Assembly (NCBI GenBank): GCA_963784675.1
Contig: CAWASE010000019.1
Coordinates: forward strand, 806,001-870,000
Source of the DNA: SCTD01 sp963784675
Lineage (GTDB): Bacteria; Actinomycetota; Actinomycetes; Mycobacteriales; SCTD01
Direction of reading: 5' to 3'
DNA: 64,000 bases
Below the pieces are notes generated by a model, which saw only the letters and a program-made list of their open reading frames with translations, did no database searches and was not told the DNA's origin. The position numbers and the translations under genes are program-made. Below are positions 52,816 to 60,418 of the stretch, piece after piece (the stretch's first letter is position 1; each line of letters begins with the position of its first letter).

Positions 52816-53888
52816 CCGCACCGGCGCTGCGCGGAACGCTCAGCCTGGAGGCGGACGTGGCGTCATTGGTCCTGGACGGCTGCATCACGGTCGAGACGCG
52901 CGAGGTTCTCCAGGACCTGCTTCGACAGGTCCTGGCGCGGCCGGCACAGCAGCTCCAGATCGATCTCACCGCAGTGCGATCCTGCGACGCGCAGGGAGTG
53001 GTGGCCCTCGGCGTCGCTGCGGACACCGCCGCCTCGCAGAGTCGTCGGTTGAGCCTGCGGACGGCAACCGCCGAGCTCGTGCAGACGTTCGAGCTGGCCG
53101 GACTCGGACCCCTGTTCGCGGACTCCTTGCGCCACCCCCAGACGGCATTGATCGAAGGACTGCAGCTGTCCTCCGACTTCAAGTCACGGGACCGGCTCGA
53201 CAGCGCGCTGACGTCCGTCGTGGTGCTCGCCCACGCCATCATCCAGACTGCCGACGGGATCAGCGTCACGATGCCCCGCAGCGGCACCTTCGTCACCGTC
53301 GCGGCGAGCAATGATGTCGTCCTGGAGATGGACCATGACCAGTACGACACCGGGCAGGGTCCGTGCCTGGACGCCGCGAAGCAGGGACGCAGCTTCCAGG
53401 TGCATGCCATCGATGACGAGGTGCGCTGGCCGGCCTTCATCCCTCGGGCTCGCGAACGCGGCATCAGAAGCGTCCTGTCCACTCCGCTGCTGTATGCCGA
53501 CCGGCCGGTCGGCGCGCTCAACATGTACTCCCGGAGCTCCGCGTCCTTCGGCGTGCCCCAACAACGGTGGGCGACCCTGTTCGCGGATCACGCGAGCGCC
53601 CTGTCGGTGCAGTCTCGCGGCATGTCCCGTTCTGCGTCCCTGTCCCGGCACATCACGGCAGCGCTCGAGTCGCGCGAGGCCGTGGCGCTGGCGCAGGGCA
53701 TGCTGATGCAGCGCGACGGCCTGTCGGCGGAGCAGGCGCACCGACAGCTCCGGGAGCTGAGCCGGGCCAGCCGTCGCCCGCTGCACGACGTGTGCGTCGA
53801 TCTCCTCGGCGCGCACGCCACCGTCACGGCGACCGCCTCGGCCGCCGAGCACGCGGGCGGGAGCCAGCATGGATCGACCGGCTGCTGA
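52809..53888 (+). CDS. STAS-GAF-ANTAR regulatory protein
   Basis: A 359-aa protein combining three signalling modules. Residues 1-105 form a STAS domain (LVLDGCITVETREVLQDLL, IDLTAVRSCDAQGVVALGV); the usual phospho-acceptor DSSG reads DAQG, so regulation by an anti-sigma kinase is unlikely. A GAF domain follows (about 125-270; DQYDTGQGPCLDAAKQGR). The last 60 residues are an ANTAR RNA-binding domain (ALESREAVALAQGMLMQRDGLSAEQAHRQL), which acts as a transcription antiterminator by binding paired RNA hairpins. Divergent from the GGDEF-EAL gene across a 317-bp spacer. Confidence 0.9.
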   Translation: MLTAPALRGTLSLEADVASLVLDGCITVETREVLQDLLRQVLARPAQQLQIDLTAVRSCDAQGVVALGVAADTAASQSRRLSLRTATAELVQTFELAGLGPLFADSLRHPQTALIEGLQLSSDFKSRDRLDSALTSVVVLAHAIIQTADGISVTMPRSGTFVTVAASNDVVLEMDHDQYDTGQGPCLDAAKQGRSFQVHAIDDEVRWPAFIPRARERGIRSVLSTPLLYADRPVGALNMYSRSSASFGVPQQRWATLFADHASALSVQSRGMSRSASLSRHITAALESREAVALAQGMLMQRDGLSAEQAHRQLRELSRASRRPLHDVCVDLLGAHATVTATASAAEHAGGSQHGSTGC

Positions 53889-54120
53889 CCGCTGGAACCG
53901 CGCCCGCCGCAGAGCCGCACTCACACCCGAACAGCTGTGGCTGCGCTATTTCGCCCTCGGCGGCACAGCGTCGGCGAGCGAGCTGGAGGCGATCTGTGCG
54001 GGGGAAGTGTGGGCGAGTGCGGACACCCACGACCGGATTGCTCACGCTCTGAACGAGCGATTCCTCGAGCTCGGGAGCGACTTCCCGCTGCCGTACTCCT
54101 CTGACCCAGAACCGTCGTGA
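53869..54120 (+). CDS. Small conserved actinobacterial protein
   Basis: An 83-aa protein that overlaps the end of the ANTAR gene by 20 bp. Its core LTPEQLWLRYFALGGTASASELEAI and AHALNERFLELGSDFPLPY is a pattern I know from small actinobacterial proteins of unknown function, often near stress or GAF-ANTAR regulators. The helical make-up suggests a protein-binding role, but that is inference. Probably co-expressed with the ANTAR gene. Confidence 0.75.
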   Translation: MDRPAADRWNRARRRAALTPEQLWLRYFALGGTASASELEAICAGEVWASADTHDRIAHALNERFLELGSDFPLPYSSDPEPS

Positions 54121-54186
54121 GCCGCGGAACGACGCGCCGGCGCGAGCCGGCCTCTGCGTCGTCGCCGTCGGGCCGTGGAGCAGGGC

Positions 54187-54202
54187 CGGGCTTTTGAGCC
54201 CG
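54187..54202. terminator. Hairpin between the small protein and the rhodanese gene
   Basis: CGGGCT (54187-54192) and AGCCCG (54197-54202) form a 6-bp stem around a TTTG loop in the 175-bp spacer between two convergent genes. It can serve either strand. Confidence 0.45.
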
Positions 54203-54295
54203 AGCATGTCGATCGCCTCTCGCGACCGACCGGGCTGGTGCGAGGCGCCGCTGCTGCTTTCGTCGCGGCGCCCCGGACCGCCCGCCTCGGGAAGG

Positions 54296-54616
54296 TCAGC
54301 CCCGCTCGGGTCCTGACGCCACCTGCTCGCCGGCTTCGGTCCAGGCGGAGGTCCCGCCCGCGACGGAGCGGACGTCGTAGCCCTGCGAGGCGAGCAGGTC
54401 GGCTGCCTTCATGCTGCGACCTCCTCCTTGGCACACCAGGTACAGGGTCTCGCCCTGCGGTAGCTCGCCCATCCGCGCGGACAGGTCGCCGAGCGGGAGC
54501 GACTGCGCGCCCGGCACGTGCCCTCCGGCGTACTCGTCGGGTTCGCGGACGTCGACAACGGTCGCGCCGGAGTTCTGGGCCTGCTTGAGCTGCTCGATCG
54601 TGACTTCTTCGGCCAT
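54296..54616 (-). CDS. Rhodanese-like sulfurtransferase
   Basis: A 106-aa single rhodanese domain. The fold motifs are VVDVREPDEYAGGHVPGAQSLPLGDL and LYLVCQGGGRSMKAADLL; the catalytic Cys opens the active loop CQGGGRS, which can carry a persulfide. The ATG at 54616 has an AGGAGG-like site upstream (CCTCCT on the plus strand). It is the last gene of a three-gene unit with a second rhodanese and a DUF2892 protein. Confidence 0.9.
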   Translation of the reverse strand: MAEEVTIEQLKQAQNSGATVVDVREPDEYAGGHVPGAQSLPLGDLSARMGELPQGETLYLVCQGGGRSMKAADLLASQGYDVRSVAGGTSAWTEAGEQVASGPERG

Positions 54617-54672
54617 GGTCGTCCTCCTGGGATCGGGTGGTGCCGGGAACAGCGCCGGGGTCCGGACGGGTG

Positions 54673-55125
54673 TCAGACCTCGGTCGTCGGAAAGGCCAGG
54701 GTGACCCAGTCGTGCAGGCCGCCCCGGTAGTACGCGAGAGCCGACGCGGGGAAGCCGTCGGCCAGCAGGCTGCGCAGGGCATCCGGCGACTGCGGACACT
54801 GCGGGCCGTTGCAGAACAGCACCGACACGCCCTCGCGGTCCAGCTCGTCCTGCCGGGCAACCGTCTCGTCGTGCGGGAGGTGCACCGCCCCGGGCAGCGT
54901 CCGGCCGCCGAAGGAGCCCTCGGTGCGACTGTCGACCAGCACCGCGCCTTGCGCGAGCAGCTCGAGCAGCTCGAGCTCGCCGACGGTGCGCACCCCGGGT
55001 GCGGCCTGCAGCGGCTGCAGCTCGCCCCAGGTGGTGTCGACGGCCACGACGTCGACCTCGCCGTCCAGCGTCCACGGCACGCTGCGTGGATCGTGCGTCG
55101 TCGAGCGTGCCGCTCGCTCGGTCAC
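54673..55125 (-). CDS. Rhodanese-like domain protein
   Basis: A 150-aa rhodanese-type protein. After a 45-residue N-terminal segment it shows AVLVDSRTEGSFGGRTLPGAVHLPHDETV and VSVLFCNGPQCPQSPDALRSLL; the Cys in the active loop CNGPQCPQS is present, with a second Cys four residues on. This CxxxxC-like loop is typical of rhodaneses in sulfur-handling operons. Its start overlaps the DUF2892 gene by 4 bp. Confidence 0.85.
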   Translation of the reverse strand: MTERAARSTTHDPRSVPWTLDGEVDVVAVDTTWGELQPLQAAPGVRTVGELELLELLAQGAVLVDSRTEGSFGGRTLPGAVHLPHDETVARQDELDREGVSVLFCNGPQCPQSPDALRSLLADGFPASALAYYRGGLHDWVTLAFPTTEV

Positions 55126-55352
55126 TGCGCGCGCCGGTAGGCCCGGAACGCCTCGCCGCGCAACGGCCCGTGCACGAGCGGCCCCAGCAGGCAGACGTCG
55201 GCGGCCCCGGCGGCCAAGGGCACGAGCCCGGCGGCGGCCAGCACCCGCCCACGCGTGTCGCCTGCGCGCAACCCTGCGGTGATGGCGCCCGCTCCGGCCA
55301 CCACGCGCAGCAGTCGTCCGGGCTGGCTCCCGATGAGGTCGATCGGCTTCAT
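55122..55352 (-). CDS. DUF2892-type small membrane protein
   Basis: A 76-aa protein starting MKPIDLIGSQPGRLLRVVAGAGAITAGL with two hydrophobic segments (VLAAAGLVPLAAGAADVCLLGPL). This is the DUF2892 fold, which in E. coli YgaP is fused to a rhodanese and forms its membrane part. Here the membrane part and the rhodanese are separate, neighbouring genes. First gene of the minus-strand unit; its promoter faces the MMPL gene across the palindrome at 55424. Confidence 0.85.
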   Translation of the reverse strand: MKPIDLIGSQPGRLLRVVAGAGAITAGLRAGDTRGRVLAAAGLVPLAAGAADVCLLGPLVHGPLRGEAFRAYRRAQ

Positions 55353-55423
55353 GGTCAGTTCCTGTCGTCGACGGGCGCTTGGCTGCTCTGACGACGGGCC
55401 CCTACCCAGTGCGCGCCGCTTGT

Positions 55424-55439
55424 ATACCCCCGGGGGTAT
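55424..55439. promoter_or_regulatory. Perfect palindrome, CsoR/CstR-type operator candidate
   Basis: ATACCCCCGGGGGTAT, a 16-bp perfect palindrome between the divergent DUF2892/rhodanese unit and the MMPL gene. G/C tracts flanked by ATA/TAT are the hallmark of sites bound by CsoR-family repressors, including the persulfide-sensing members that control rhodanese operons. A matching regulator gene is not in this window. Confidence 0.65.
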
Positions 55440-55514
55440 CCGTGTACTGTCCCTGTCGACCGCCGGAGGACGAGCCCCCGGCGGGTGCGCACCCTCGACG
55501 ATGCAGGAGCAGCC

Positions 55515-57668
55515 ATGGCAGTCAGCACGATCACCGACACCCCGGGTCGGGTGACCCCCCCGCGGGTCGCTCGGGGCCCCTTGGGCCGGCTCGGGCTCTG
55601 GACGGCCGGACACTTCCGGCTGCTGCTCGTCGTCTGGGCGGTCGTGGCCGTCGGGTTGGGGGCCTTCGCGCCGCGCGTCGAGGGAGCCCTGGCCGGCGCC
55701 GGTTGGGAAGCCTCCGGCTCGGAGTCGGTGCAGGCGCGCGACCTCGTCCAGCAGCAGTTCGGCGGCCTGTCCAGCGCAGCCCTGCAGGTGGTCGTGCGCG
55801 CCGACGGCGGCCTCGCCACCGGGCGTGGCGCCGACGTGGTCCGGGAGGCGACGGCGCTGCTGCGTGCCGACGACCGGCTGTCCACGGTCGTGCCGCCCAC
55901 CGCCGGGCTGTCGATCTCGGAGGACGGGCGGACCGGCGTGCTGCAGGCGGGCGCCGCGAGCACCAACATGAACGAGATGGTCCGGGCTGCGGACGATCTG
56001 AAGCAGCCGCTGAGGGCGCTGTCGGGCGAGGGCGTCACCGTGGCGCTCACCGGCTCGTCCGCCTTGTGGAGCGACTTCAACGAGGCGAACCTGAACGCCA
56101 TGCTCAAGAGCGAGCTGTTCAGCTGGCCGGTCACCCTGCTCATCATGGTGCTGGCCTTCGGCTCGCTGGTCGCCGCGGGCCTGCCGCTCATGCTGACCAT
56201 CCTCGGCCTGGTCTCGGCCGCCGGCACGCTCTTCGTCGCCGCGCAGTTCGCCGACGTCAGCATCTGGGCCCTCAACTTCGCTCTGATGTTCGCGCTCGCT
56301 CTCGGTATCGACTACGCGCTGTTCCTGGTGGTCCGCTTCCGGGCGGCCCGGGCCGGCGGGCTCAGCTCGCCCGAAGCAGCCGCCCTCACCATGGACACCG
56401 CCGGCAAGGCTGTGCTGTTCTCCGGCGTGACGGTGCTCATCTCGCTGTCGGCCGTGCTGCTCGTGCCCTCGCCGGCCTTCCGGTCGATGGCCCTGGGCAT
56501 CATGATCGCGGTGGTCTTCATCCTGGCCGCCACGCTGACGCTGCTGCCCGCCGTCCTGGCCCGGCTCGGCGACCGCGTCAACGGCCTGTCGATCCCGGGC
56601 ATCTCCCCCGGCGAGCACCGCTCGGCCCGCTTCGCGGCGTGGGGTGAGCGGTTGTGGCGCCGGCCGTTGCTGTTCGGCAGCATCGCCCTCGTCGCCCTGC
56701 TCGGCCTGGCGCTGCCGGTGCTCGGCCTGCAGACCGGGATGCCCAGCATCAAGGTCGTCCCGAGCCAGGACAGCAGCCGCGTCGGCTACGACCTCGTGCA
56801 GGAGGCCTTCGGCGCAGGCGCGCCCGGCACCCTGCAGGTGGTCACCACGACGGCCCAGGCCGCTGCCGTCGCTCGCACCGCGCAAGCCGATCCCGGCGTC
56901 GCGCAGGTGTTCCCGGCCATGCCCGGCGCGGACGGAGCGACGTCGCTCGTGCAGGTCGTCCCGGCCAGCGACCCGTCGGCCACGGCTACCGGCGACACCA
57001 TCGACCGGCTGCGGCGCGACCTTCCCGCAGGCACCCTGGTCGGCGGCACCGCCGCGGAGAACCACGACCTCGAGAACGTCCTGAAGGACAAGACGCCGCT
57101 CGTCGTCGGCATCGTCCTGCTGCTCGGCTTCCTGCTGCTGCTCGTCGCCCTGCAGGCGCCGTTGCTGGCCGCGATGGGCGTCCTGACCAACCTGCTCGCC
57201 ACCGGAGCCGCGTTCGGCGCCGCCAAGCTCGTGTTCCAGGACGGCATCGGCTCGGGCCTGTTCGGCTTCGAGTCCCAAGGGTTCCTCGACGCCTGGGCAC
57301 CCGTGTTCTTCTTCGCCATGATCTTCGCGATCGGGATGGACTACACCGTGTTCCTGCTCGCCAGCGCGAAGGAGCACTGGGAGACCACCGGAGATGCCAA
57401 GGAGGCGATGATCGGCGGGATCGCGCACTCCGGCCGGGTCATCTTCGCGGCGGCAGGAGTCATGGTGGCGGTGTTCTTCACCTTCGCCCTGTCGGGGCCG
57501 CTGCCGCCGAAGGAGATGGGCGTCGTGCTCGGGATCGCGGTGCTGCTGGACGCCGCGTTGATCCGGCTGCTGCTCCTGCCGGTGCTCATGCGGCTCACCG
57601 GACGTACGGCGTGGGCCTGCCCACGCTGGCTGCGCGCGGTGCTGCCGACCATCCGCTTCAGCCACTGA
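55515..57668 (+). CDS. MMPL-family (RND-type) membrane transporter
   Basis: A 717-aa transporter of the MMPL family, with two similar halves of six membrane segments each. The first half has the RND family motif ALGIDYALFLVVRFRAARAGG, and the second AIGMDYTVFLLASAKEHWE; the repeated GxDY is the proton-relay site. Large outer loops follow segments 1 and 7. Related proteins export lipids, siderophores or antibiotics; the cargo here is unknown. The ATG at 55515 has AGGAG seven bases upstream. It shares its upstream region and the palindrome with the rhodanese unit. Confidence 0.92.
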   Translation: MAVSTITDTPGRVTPPRVARGPLGRLGLWTAGHFRLLLVVWAVVAVGLGAFAPRVEGALAGAGWEASGSESVQARDLVQQQFGGLSSAALQVVVRADGGLATGRGADVVREATALLRADDRLSTVVPPTAGLSISEDGRTGVLQAGAASTNMNEMVRAADDLKQPLRALSGEGVTVALTGSSALWSDFNEANLNAMLKSELFSWPVTLLIMVLAFGSLVAAGLPLMLTILGLVSAAGTLFVAAQFADVSIWALNFALMFALALGIDYALFLVVRFRAARAGGLSSPEAAALTMDTAGKAVLFSGVTVLISLSAVLLVPSPAFRSMALGIMIAVVFILAATLTLLPAVLARLGDRVNGLSIPGISPGEHRSARFAAWGERLWRRPLLFGSIALVALLGLALPVLGLQTGMPSIKVVPSQDSSRVGYDLVQEAFGAGAPGTLQVVTTTAQAAAVARTAQADPGVAQVFPAMPGADGATSLVQVVPASDPSATATGDTIDRLRRDLPAGTLVGGTAAENHDLENVLKDKTPLVVGIVLLLGFLLLLVALQAPLLAAMGVLTNLLATGAAFGAAKLVFQDGIGSGLFGFESQGFLDAWAPVFFFAMIFAIGMDYTVFLLASAKEHWETTGDAKEAMIGGIAHSGRVIFAAAGVMVAVFFTFALSGPLPPKEMGVVLGIAVLLDAALIRLLLLPVLMRLTGRTAWACPRWLRAVLPTIRFSH

Positions 57669-57713
57669 CGGACCCGTTCCGTCAGGGACCACGCAACCAG
57701 GAGGAGAATCACG

Positions 57714-57905
57714 ATGTGCAGACCGGCAACGTGCAAGGCGTGCGGGAAGGCGAGCTGGGCGGGGTGCGGGAAGCACGTGGACAGCGTCCTGGCCGGCGTT
57801 CCTGTGTCGCAGCGGTGCGCGTGCGGACCGACGACCGGTGACCCAGCAGGTGCCCAGCGACGCTGGTCGTTCCTTCGCCGCCCGCCCCGGCAACCGAGCG
57901 CGTAG
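57714..57905 (+). CDS. Small Cys-rich (zinc-ribbon-like) protein
   Basis: A 63-aa protein opening MCRPATCKACGKASWAGCGKHVDSVLAGV and including QRCACG. Six to seven Cys in CxxxxCxxCxxxxxxxCG and CxCG spacing suggest a zinc ribbon or a thiol-reactive protein. I know similar mini-proteins from actinobacteria near sulfur-handling genes, but no function is established. It follows the MMPL gene by 45 bp with an AGGAGG site and is probably in the same transcript. Confidence 0.8.
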   Translation: MCRPATCKACGKASWAGCGKHVDSVLAGVPVSQRCACGPTTGDPAGAQRRWSFLRRPPRQPSA

Positions 57906-58013
57906 CCGTCGCTCGGCGCCTCCGGTCGAGGGACCTCGGCCGCGAGGCGGCGCCGGCGGTGACAGCGTCCGGCGCGTCCCCGCCGGTGCCTGAGCGGTCC
58001 GGCGTCTCCTGCC

Positions 58014-59009
58014 CTACGGCTCCTCGGCCTGCACGACGTCGTCGGTCGGGAGGTGGTGAGCGCCGGCCGCGCTCGCGGTCTTGCGCAGGGATGCCACCGT
58101 CGTCACCGCCAGGACGACGACGATCACCCCGAGCGACGTGAAGATGCCGATCTCCGGGACGTCGGTGCTGATGTTCTTGTGCGCCGCCTCCAGGATGAGC
58201 TTCACGCCGATGAAGCCGAGGATCACCGCGAGCCCGATCGAGAGGTAGACCAGCCGGTCGAGCAGCCCGTCGAGCAGGAAGTAGAGCTGTCGGAGCCCCA
58301 TCAGCGCAAAGGCGTTGGCGGTGAAGACCAGATACGGCTCCGACGTCAGGCCGAAGATCGCGGGGATCGAGTCGAGCGCGAAGAGCACGTCGGTGGTGCC
58401 GATGGCCACCATCACCAGCAGCAGCGGCGTGACGACCCGCTTGCCGTCGACGCGGGTGAGCACCTTGGTGCCGTCGTAGCGGTCGGTGGTGGGCAGCACC
58501 CGCTCGACCAGGCGCATCAGCGGGTTCTCGCCGACGTCGGGCTCGGCGTCCCGGTCCTTGGCGAGCTTGACGGCGGTGTAGATGAGGAAGGCCCCGAACA
58601 GGAAGAAGACGCCGGAGAAGGCGTCGATCACCGCAGCGCCGACGGCGATGAAGGCCCCGCGCAGCACCAGGGCCAGCGCGACGCCGAACAGCAGCACCTT
58701 GTACTGGAACTCCTCGGGCACCTTGAACGACGCCAGGATGATGACGAAGACGAACAGGTTGTCGACCGAGAGCGAATACTCGGTCAGGTAGCCGGCGAAG
58801 AACTGGGTGCCGAACTCGTGGCCGGCGACGACGAAGACGCCGATGCCGAACGCGACGGCCAGCGCGATGTAGAGACAGACCGCCTTGGTGGCCTCCGGGA
58901 CGGACACCCGGTGCGGTCCCTTGCGGGCGGCCAGGGCCAGGTCGACACCCAGCACCAGCACCAGGGCGGCGATGGTCAGGAGCCAGACGTAGGGATGGAC
59001 ATCGAGCAC
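58014..59009 (-). CDS. TerC-family integral membrane protein (probable Mn2+ exporter)
   Basis: A 331-aa TerC/Alx-type membrane protein with about nine segments. Conserved acidic motifs include TEYSLSVDNLFVFVIILASF (first metal site) and IGTTDVLFALDSIPAIFG (second), as in Mn2+ exporters Alx and MeeF/YkoY. The GTG at 59009 follows a GGAGG site by six bases, which decides the start against a longer open frame. The SD lies in a hairpin under control of a yybP-ykoY riboswitch, which senses Mn2+, so the gene should be induced by excess manganese. Confidence 0.93.
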   Translation of the reverse strand: MLDVHPYVWLLTIAALVLVLGVDLALAARKGPHRVSVPEATKAVCLYIALAVAFGIGVFVVAGHEFGTQFFAGYLTEYSLSVDNLFVFVIILASFKVPEEFQYKVLLFGVALALVLRGAFIAVGAAVIDAFSGVFFLFGAFLIYTAVKLAKDRDAEPDVGENPLMRLVERVLPTTDRYDGTKVLTRVDGKRVVTPLLLVMVAIGTTDVLFALDSIPAIFGLTSEPYLVFTANAFALMGLRQLYFLLDGLLDRLVYLSIGLAVILGFIGVKLILEAAHKNISTDVPEIGIFTSLGVIVVVLAVTTVASLRKTASAAGAHHLPTDDVVQAEEP

Positions 59010-59014
59010 GCAGA

Positions 59015-59047
59015 ACCTCCGGTGGGCAGACGGGGACCACCGGAGGT
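59015..59047 (-). promoter_or_regulatory. SD-sequestering hairpin of the terC riboswitch
   Basis: An 11-bp perfect inverted repeat: ACCTCCGGTGG (59015-59025) and CCACCGGAGGT (59037-59047) around an 11-base loop. On the mRNA the terC ribosome site GGAGG lies in the 3' arm. The 5' arm contains the 3' strand of the aptamer stem P1, so the two structures exclude each other. Confidence 0.85.
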
Positions 59048-59154
59048 CTCTCCCGCCCAACCGGCGGACCGAACGCGCCGGGCCCGCGACACCCGGCAGG
59101 ACCGGGCACCGAAGCCGTGCTGACGACGCGGACGCGCGGGGATACTCCCCTCCG
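59041..59154 (-). ncRNA. yybP-ykoY manganese riboswitch aptamer
   Basis: The leader of terC shows the marks of the Mn2+-sensing yybP-ykoY class, read on the minus strand: CGGAGG (59149-59154) begins P1, followed by GGGGAGTA (59143-59150), CGTCAGCACG in the middle (the family has CGUCAxCACG), and GAGAGACCTCCGG closing with CCTCCG, the 3' strand of P1 (59041-59046). The yybP-ykoY consensus has the same order: AGGGGAGUA, GUCAxCAC and AGACC. Terminal pairing, loop motifs and downstream gene agree. Confidence 0.85.
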
Positions 59155-59283
59155 TACCGCTCACCCTACCTGCGCGCCATCCTCCGTCTACGCGCTCTCG
59201 CCGGACGCCCCATGTCGCCGTCGCGGTCCCGCCGGGCGCGACGCCGTACGTGAGCCGTCGGTCCGCTCCGCGATACTGGTCGG

Positions 59284-59904
59284 ATGCCTCTGACTGATGA
59301 TCTCGCCGCCGTCGCCGCAGCCACCAAGGGGTTCCTTCCGGACGACGAGGCCGCCGCGCTGCACGCCGCCGCGTGCTCGGCGCCGTCGGGCACGTGGCTG
59401 GAGGTCGGTACCTACTGCGGCAGGTCCACGGTGCACGTCGGCGCTGCCGCGCGCACGACCGGGGCGCAACTGGTGACGCTGGACCACCACCGGGGCTCGG
59501 AGGAGAACCAGCCCGGCTGGGAGTGGCACGACGCCTCGCTGGTCGACCCGCACACCGGCCGGCTCGAGACGCTCCCCTCGCTGCGCCACACCCTCTGGGA
59601 CGCCGGGCTGGACGACGTCGTGAGCGTCCTGGCCGCCACGACTCAGCAGGTCGCGGCCTGGTGGACCTCGCCGCTGACCTTCCTGTTCCTGGACGGCAAC
59701 CACACCGAGCAGGTGGCCCAGCACGACTACGAGGCCTTCGCGCCGCACGTGGCGAGCGGCGGGGTGCTGTGCATCCACGACGTGTTCGAGGACCCGGCTG
59801 ACGGCGGCAGGCCGCCGTGGAACGTGTTCTGCCGGGCCCGCGACTCCGGCGACTGGGAGCCCGTGTCGCAGACCGGGTCGTTGCGGGTCCTTCGCCGCCG
59901 CTGA
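59284..59904 (+). CDS. Class I SAM-dependent methyltransferase (Methyltransf_24 type)
   Basis: A 206-aa methyltransferase-fold protein. The SAM-binding motif reads GTWLEVGTYCGRSTVHVG, and the acidic residue at the end of strand 2 is in QLVTLDHHRG. Metal-type residues appear in LTFLFLDGNHTEQVAQHDYEAF, then GGVLCIHDVFED. The layout is that of CmcI/Methyltransf_24 O-methyltransferases. The substrate is unknown. It is monocistronic and convergent with the thioesterase gene. Confidence 0.88.
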   Translation: MPLTDDLAAVAAATKGFLPDDEAAALHAAACSAPSGTWLEVGTYCGRSTVHVGAAARTTGAQLVTLDHHRGSEENQPGWEWHDASLVDPHTGRLETLPSLRHTLWDAGLDDVVSVLAATTQQVAAWWTSPLTFLFLDGNHTEQVAQHDYEAFAPHVASGGVLCIHDVFEDPADGGRPPWNVFCRARDSGDWEPVSQTGSLRVLRRR

Positions 59905-59917
59905 GCCCCTTCGCCCT

Positions 59918-59937
59918 CCGCTCAGCCTGAGGAGCGG
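59918..59937. terminator. Bidirectional hairpin
   Basis: CCGCTC (59918-59923) and GAGCGG (59932-59937) form a 6-bp stem with an 8-base loop, in the 61-bp space between the convergent methyltransferase and thioesterase genes. Confidence 0.45.
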
Positions 59938-59965
59938 GGCCCCGTCGAGGCGCGGCGGTCCGGGG

Positions 59966-60418
59966 TCAGCGCGTCCAGGCAGCGCGCAGGTCGGCCGGGA
60001 TCTCGACCGGACGGTCGTCCGCACCCAGGTGCACGTAGGTCGTGCGTACGGTGCAGCACAACCGGTCCCCCACCCGGATCGCGAAGATCAGCACCAGGCT
60101 GCTACGACCGACGGCGCCGACGCCGCCGTCGACCTGCACGACGTCGCCCCAGCGCGCCGAGCTCTTCCAGGCCAGCTCGGTGCCGACGACGACCTGCCGC
60201 AGGCCGTGCTGCTCCAACGTCGCGTACGGGGTGCCGTAGGCCGCGAGCGTCGGCACGACGGACTCGTCGGCCCAGACCAGGTAGTGGGCGTTGAACACGA
60301 TGCCCTGCTGGTCGCACTCGACGAAGCGGACGGGCGCGGACCAGACCGACCGGTGGGCGGCCTGGTTCAGGACTTCTCCGCCGCAGGCGCGGGCGAGGGC
60401 AACGACGACGACGCGCAC
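59966..60418 (-). CDS. Acyl-CoA thioesterase, 4HBT family
   Basis: A hot-dog-fold thioesterase of about 130-150 aa. The active-site motif FVECDQQGIVFNAHYLVWADE (Asp plus the following NxxxY pattern) is typical of 4-hydroxybenzoyl-CoA thioesterase-like proteins. The hydrophobic strand SSLVLIFAIRVGDRLCCTVRTTYVHL completes the fold. The start is uncertain: GTG 60418 overlaps the upstream gene by 52 bp, while a CTG right at the overlap (about 60365) would fit better with the family. Genes of this type follow glycan genes in several actinobacteria, but the link is unclear. Confidence 0.85.
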   Translation of the reverse strand: MRVVVVALARACGGEVLNQAAHRSVWSAPVRFVECDQQGIVFNAHYLVWADESVVPTLAAYGTPYATLEQHGLRQVVVGTELAWKSSARWGDVVQVDGGVGAVGRSSLVLIFAIRVGDRLCCTVRTTYVHLGADDRPVEIPADLRAAWTR

